From contig JAJDTM010000003.1 in assembly GCA_022827185.1 (NCBI GenBank), forward strand, positions 1 through 64,000: DNA of 64,000 nucleotides, written 5' to 3'. The notes beneath the pieces are model-generated. The model was not told where the DNA came from. It made no database searches and saw only the letters and a program-made list of their open reading frames with translations. This document shows positions 61,822-64,000 of this stretch, piece by piece. Source of the stretch: Candidatus Poribacteria bacterium (GTDB lineage: Bacteria; Poribacteria; WGA-4E; WGA-3G). The translations under genes and the position numbers were made by a program. Numbering within the stretch: the first letter of the stretch is position 1; each line of letters starts with the position of its first letter.

Positions 61822-63004
61822 TAGACAAGCAGACGAGCGAAATCGTCCACGCCTTAAAAAGTTGAAGGCTACGGCACAACAGAGTGTGCCTGCTACTTTC
61901 TTCACCGTTTTACTGCTGCTTAGCATTGCAAATGCAACAGTCGGTAATTGGACAAGTTTCCGCGGGAACCCACAACTCACAGGCGTTGCGGATTCCGAAC
62001 TCCCGGCCAACCCTCAATTGCTCTGGACTTTTCAGTCAGATGACATGATCGAATCCACCGCTGCAGTTGCCGACGGAACCGTCTATGTCGGTGCGTTGGA
62101 CGGAATCCTCTACGCAATTGACGCGCAAACAGGTGAAAAGCAGTGGACGTATCAGGCGAACAGCTCAATCAAAGCGTCCCCCGCTATTCACGATGGTGTC
62201 ATCTACTTCGGCGACGGCGATGGGATGTTTCATGCGGTGGACATCAACACCCAGAAAATGAAATGGCAGTTTAGCACAGAAGGCGAAATCATATCTTCAG
62301 CTAATTTTGCTGGTGACCGTGTGCTATTCGGCTCTTATGACGGATTCCTCTACTGTCTCAACCGAGAAAATGGAGAACTGGTCTGGAAATTTGAGACGGA
62401 AGGGTATGTCCACGGCACCCCGGGTGTCTGGACGCAGTCTGCAAGCGAATCCGGCGATGCTGGGAACTTCGTGATTCTGACGGGGTGCGACAGTTATCTT
62501 CGCGTCATTAATATTGACGACGGCACACAGACCCAACAGGTAGATCTCGGTGCGTATGTCGGGGCAAGTCCTGCGATTTCGCAAGATCGGGTCTATTGTG
62601 GCACCTACGGCACCGAAATAGTGGGTATCGCGTTGGATACTGGAAAGATTGCGTGGCGGTATCGGCATCCGAAACGACAATTCCCGTTCTTCGCCTCAGC
62701 TGCCCTCACTGAGGATACCGTTATCATCGGTGGACGCGATAAGATGGTACACGCGCTGGCACGGGAGACCGGCGAACCGAAATGGACTTACACCGCTAAA
62801 GCGAGTATTGAGTCTTCCGCTGTCGTCGCTGGCACACGTGTTTTTCTGGGGACGACTCGCGGATTGTTCATCGCTCTGGATATTACGACTGGGGAATCGG
62901 TGTGGGAATTTGCGACAGGTTCATCTATCGTGGCATCGCCGAGTGTCTCAGATGGTAAAATCTTTATCGGTACCGAGGACGGGATCCTTTACTGCTTTGG
63001 ATAG
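61805..63004 (+). CDS. PQQ-type beta-propeller repeat protein
   Basis: 399 residues. Long positively charged start then a membrane or signal helix (about 29-47); the rest is 7-8 beta-propeller blades with repeats such as GTVYVGALDGILYAIDAQTGEKQWTY, GVIYFGDGDGMFHAVDINTQKMKWQF and GRDKMVHALARETGEPKWTY. Such YVTN/PQQ repeats occur in BamB-like or dehydrogenase-like proteins. The catalytic PQQ-ligand residues cannot be judged; a BamB-like scaffold is possible. Exported, near an alcohol dehydrogenase. Confidence 0.85.
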   Translation: MNRFIDRQADERNRPRLKKLKATAQQSVPATFFTVLLLLSIANATVGNWTSFRGNPQLTGVADSELPANPQLLWTFQSDDMIESTAAVADGTVYVGALDGILYAIDAQTGEKQWTYQANSSIKASPAIHDGVIYFGDGDGMFHAVDINTQKMKWQFSTEGEIISSANFAGDRVLFGSYDGFLYCLNRENGELVWKFETEGYVHGTPGVWTQSASESGDAGNFVILTGCDSYLRVINIDDGTQTQQVDLGAYVGASPAISQDRVYCGTYGTEIVGIALDTGKIAWRYRHPKRQFPFFASAALTEDTVIIGGRDKMVHALARETGEPKWTYTAKASIESSAVVAGTRVFLGTTRGLFIALDITTGESVWEFATGSSIVASPSVSDGKIFIGTEDGILYCFG

Positions 63005-63005
63005 G

Positions 63006-63638
63006 TTAGTTTTCAAAGACGGATTCATCAATCGGAAATTTCTCGGTAATGAGCATCAAAGGGACTTTATTCGCGACGATCCTATAGGTGCGGCTGAGAA
63101 ACGGCTTTGATTCGAGATGTCGAATAGCATCGGGTAGCCCTGTGGCACGTTCAACGCCCCACCACAGTAAGTCGCGGCGTGTCTCCAATATCGCTCTTTG
63201 CAAAAGCGCGCCCAATCCGCCGACTTTCGATTTCAAGCCGTCCACAACGCTTTTCGGCAAACGTTGGTAGACGAGATCAGAAATTGCGTAGGCGTGAACC
63301 TTCGGTGCTTGCATATCAGCAGTAGCAGGTGTTTGCAGTACCACCTCCCGCGTAACAATCGGATCGCCTATCGGGAGTTCCAGCCAAGCATGTTCAATGC
63401 CTAAGGCTCGCTCTGTTTCTCGTAGCGGAACGACCTCCACTGGGGACAACGTATATGCTTCAATCAGACGCGTGACAGTTCCATCGGTGACGAGCAGTGC
63501 GCGCTGAAATGGCGGTAATTGTGAGGGTTTGATGTCGCTTAACACTGGTGGTCTGGCGGCTTGTGCCACAAACAGTGCATCCAATCGTTCACTAACGATA
63601 GCATCTGAATTAACAACCGTATTATGATCTGTACGCAT
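63006..63638 (-). CDS. Chorismate pyruvate-lyase-like protein
   Basis: 210 residues. LPPFQRALLVTDGTVTRLIEAYTLSPV near 41-67 and FLSRTYRIVANKVPLMLITEKFP near 180-202 match the chorismate lyase/UTRA fold family, which makes 4-hydroxybenzoate from chorismate. The catalytic Arg/Glu could be R62-like and E198-like, but positions are not confirmed. Convergent with the PQQ gene, its stop 2 bases away. Confidence 0.7.
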   Translation of the reverse strand: MRTDHNTVVNSDAIVSERLDALFVAQAARPPVLSDIKPSQLPPFQRALLVTDGTVTRLIEAYTLSPVEVVPLRETERALGIEHAWLELPIGDPIVTREVVLQTPATADMQAPKVHAYAISDLVYQRLPKSVVDGLKSKVGGLGALLQRAILETRRDLLWWGVERATGLPDAIRHLESKPFLSRTYRIVANKVPLMLITEKFPIDESVFEN

Positions 63639-63724
63639 CTCACACCCTTATTGAAGATCTAAATTTTTCAGGTAGAACTTAGAATAATTATACTACATAC
63701 ACCAACGCCGCTGCCAACATAGAA

Positions 63725-63754
63725 TTGACACAACGTCTGGCTCTATGTTATAGT
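63725..63754 (+). promoter_or_regulatory. Promoter for the HemN-like gene
   Basis: TTGACA (63725-63730), 18-base spacer, TATAGT (63749-63754); TATAAT also occurs at 63754-63759. Confidence 0.65.
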
Positions 63755-63846
63755 ATAATATGAAATGATACGGATTTATAGCAACGTCATACATCACATT
63801 CGGTGCCTTAGGATTAGGCACATGTCAAGGCAAAGGAGCAGCGATA

Positions 63847-64000
63847 ATGCCTGAAACAAAACCGGAACCCGCAACAGCAGGCATAGATTCAAAAGATACC
63901 ACTGTAGGAAGCGTCTTCGTCTCAAACTATCCTCCGTATTCTGCATGGGGTGAATCCGATGTGCCAGAGGTGCATCGTGCGCTCGACGAACCGCCGCGTC
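63847..64000 (+). CDS. Coproporphyrinogen oxidase (HemN)-like protein, 5' end only
   Basis: 51 codons before the window ends; ATG 63847 has AAAGGAG 9 bases up. GSVFVSNYPPYSAWGESDVP followed by EVHRALDEPP resembles the N-terminal lead of HemN/HemW-like radical-SAM proteins, whose CxxxCxxC motif would lie just beyond the window. The call is tentative. Confidence 0.55.
   Translation, partial: MPETKPEPATAGIDSKDTTVGSVFVSNYPPYSAWGESDVPEVHRALDEPPR

Overview
The window (about 48% GC) reads as chromosomal DNA of a diderm bacterium and most resembles Candidatus Poribacteria (sponge- and seawater-associated). I infer this from the gene mix: phytanoyl-CoA-dioxygenase-like oxygenases, Gfo/Idh/MocA oxidoreductases, several xylose-isomerase-like TIM barrels, LamG-type secreted proteins, PQQ-type beta-propellers, HEAT-repeat lipoproteins and an ECF sigma factor with a membrane-anchored tail. 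No rRNA or CRISPR array was seen; one tRNA gene (Ala, GGC) is present. All gene names rest on motif reading only.

Layout. 1-9.4 kb (mostly minus strand): lipoprotein, ECF sigma factor, outer-membrane-like protein, trpF, a cupin, a metallophosphoesterase framed by short inverted-repeat (MITE-like) ends, two HEAT-repeat lipoproteins, an IS200/IS605-like right-end relic and a GNAT protein. 9.5-18.1 kb: Ski2-like helicase, tRNA-Ala, a SirB1-type protein, a LamG protein, tsaB, a peroxiredoxin-like gene with an in-frame TGA in a UxxC motif (probable selenoprotein) and a translationally coupled polysaccharide flippase. 18-30.7 kb: DUF433 antitoxin beside a truncated toxin, aroA with a DapA-family gene, a PhoR-like kinase, tenA, an annealing-protein-like gene, a sugar ABC ATPase, tsaE, a glycosyltransferase and a DUF2007-like membrane protein. 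30.7-38.2 kb: a MazEF-like pair, a large membrane protein, hicB with a decayed hicA, a TIGR04282 transferase, an SDR, a PhyH-like oxygenase and an orphan HicB-like protein. 38.2-53 kb: YjbQ, sbcDC, PhyH-like plus two Gfo/Idh genes, aroQ, a DegT aminotransferase, a YkgJ/DUF2156/thiamine pyrophosphokinase operon and a threonine dehydratase. 53-64 kb: a conserved unknown, two CBS-pair proteins leading into a KorA/KorB 2-oxoacid:ferredoxin oxidoreductase and an M55 aminopeptidase, a second LamG protein, an iron alcohol dehydrogenase, a PQQ propeller, a chorismate-lyase-like gene and the start of a HemN-like gene.

Themes. Aromatic biosynthesis (trpF, aroA, aroQ, chorismate lyase), t6A tRNA modification (tsaB, tsaE) and thiamine metabolism (tenA, yjbQ, thiamine pyrophosphokinase) are scattered rather than clustered. 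Short-overlap coupling (ATGA) recurs. The genome looks worked over by small mobile elements: a 90-bp MITE-like family with AGGACTTACGCA ends, a CCCCCT-TATC-AGGGGG palindrome family, an IS605-type relic, and several broken or reduced toxin-antitoxin modules. The most notable signal is the candidate selenoprotein at 15747-16619. Many genes carry near-consensus TTGACA/TATAAT promoters, listed where they are clear.
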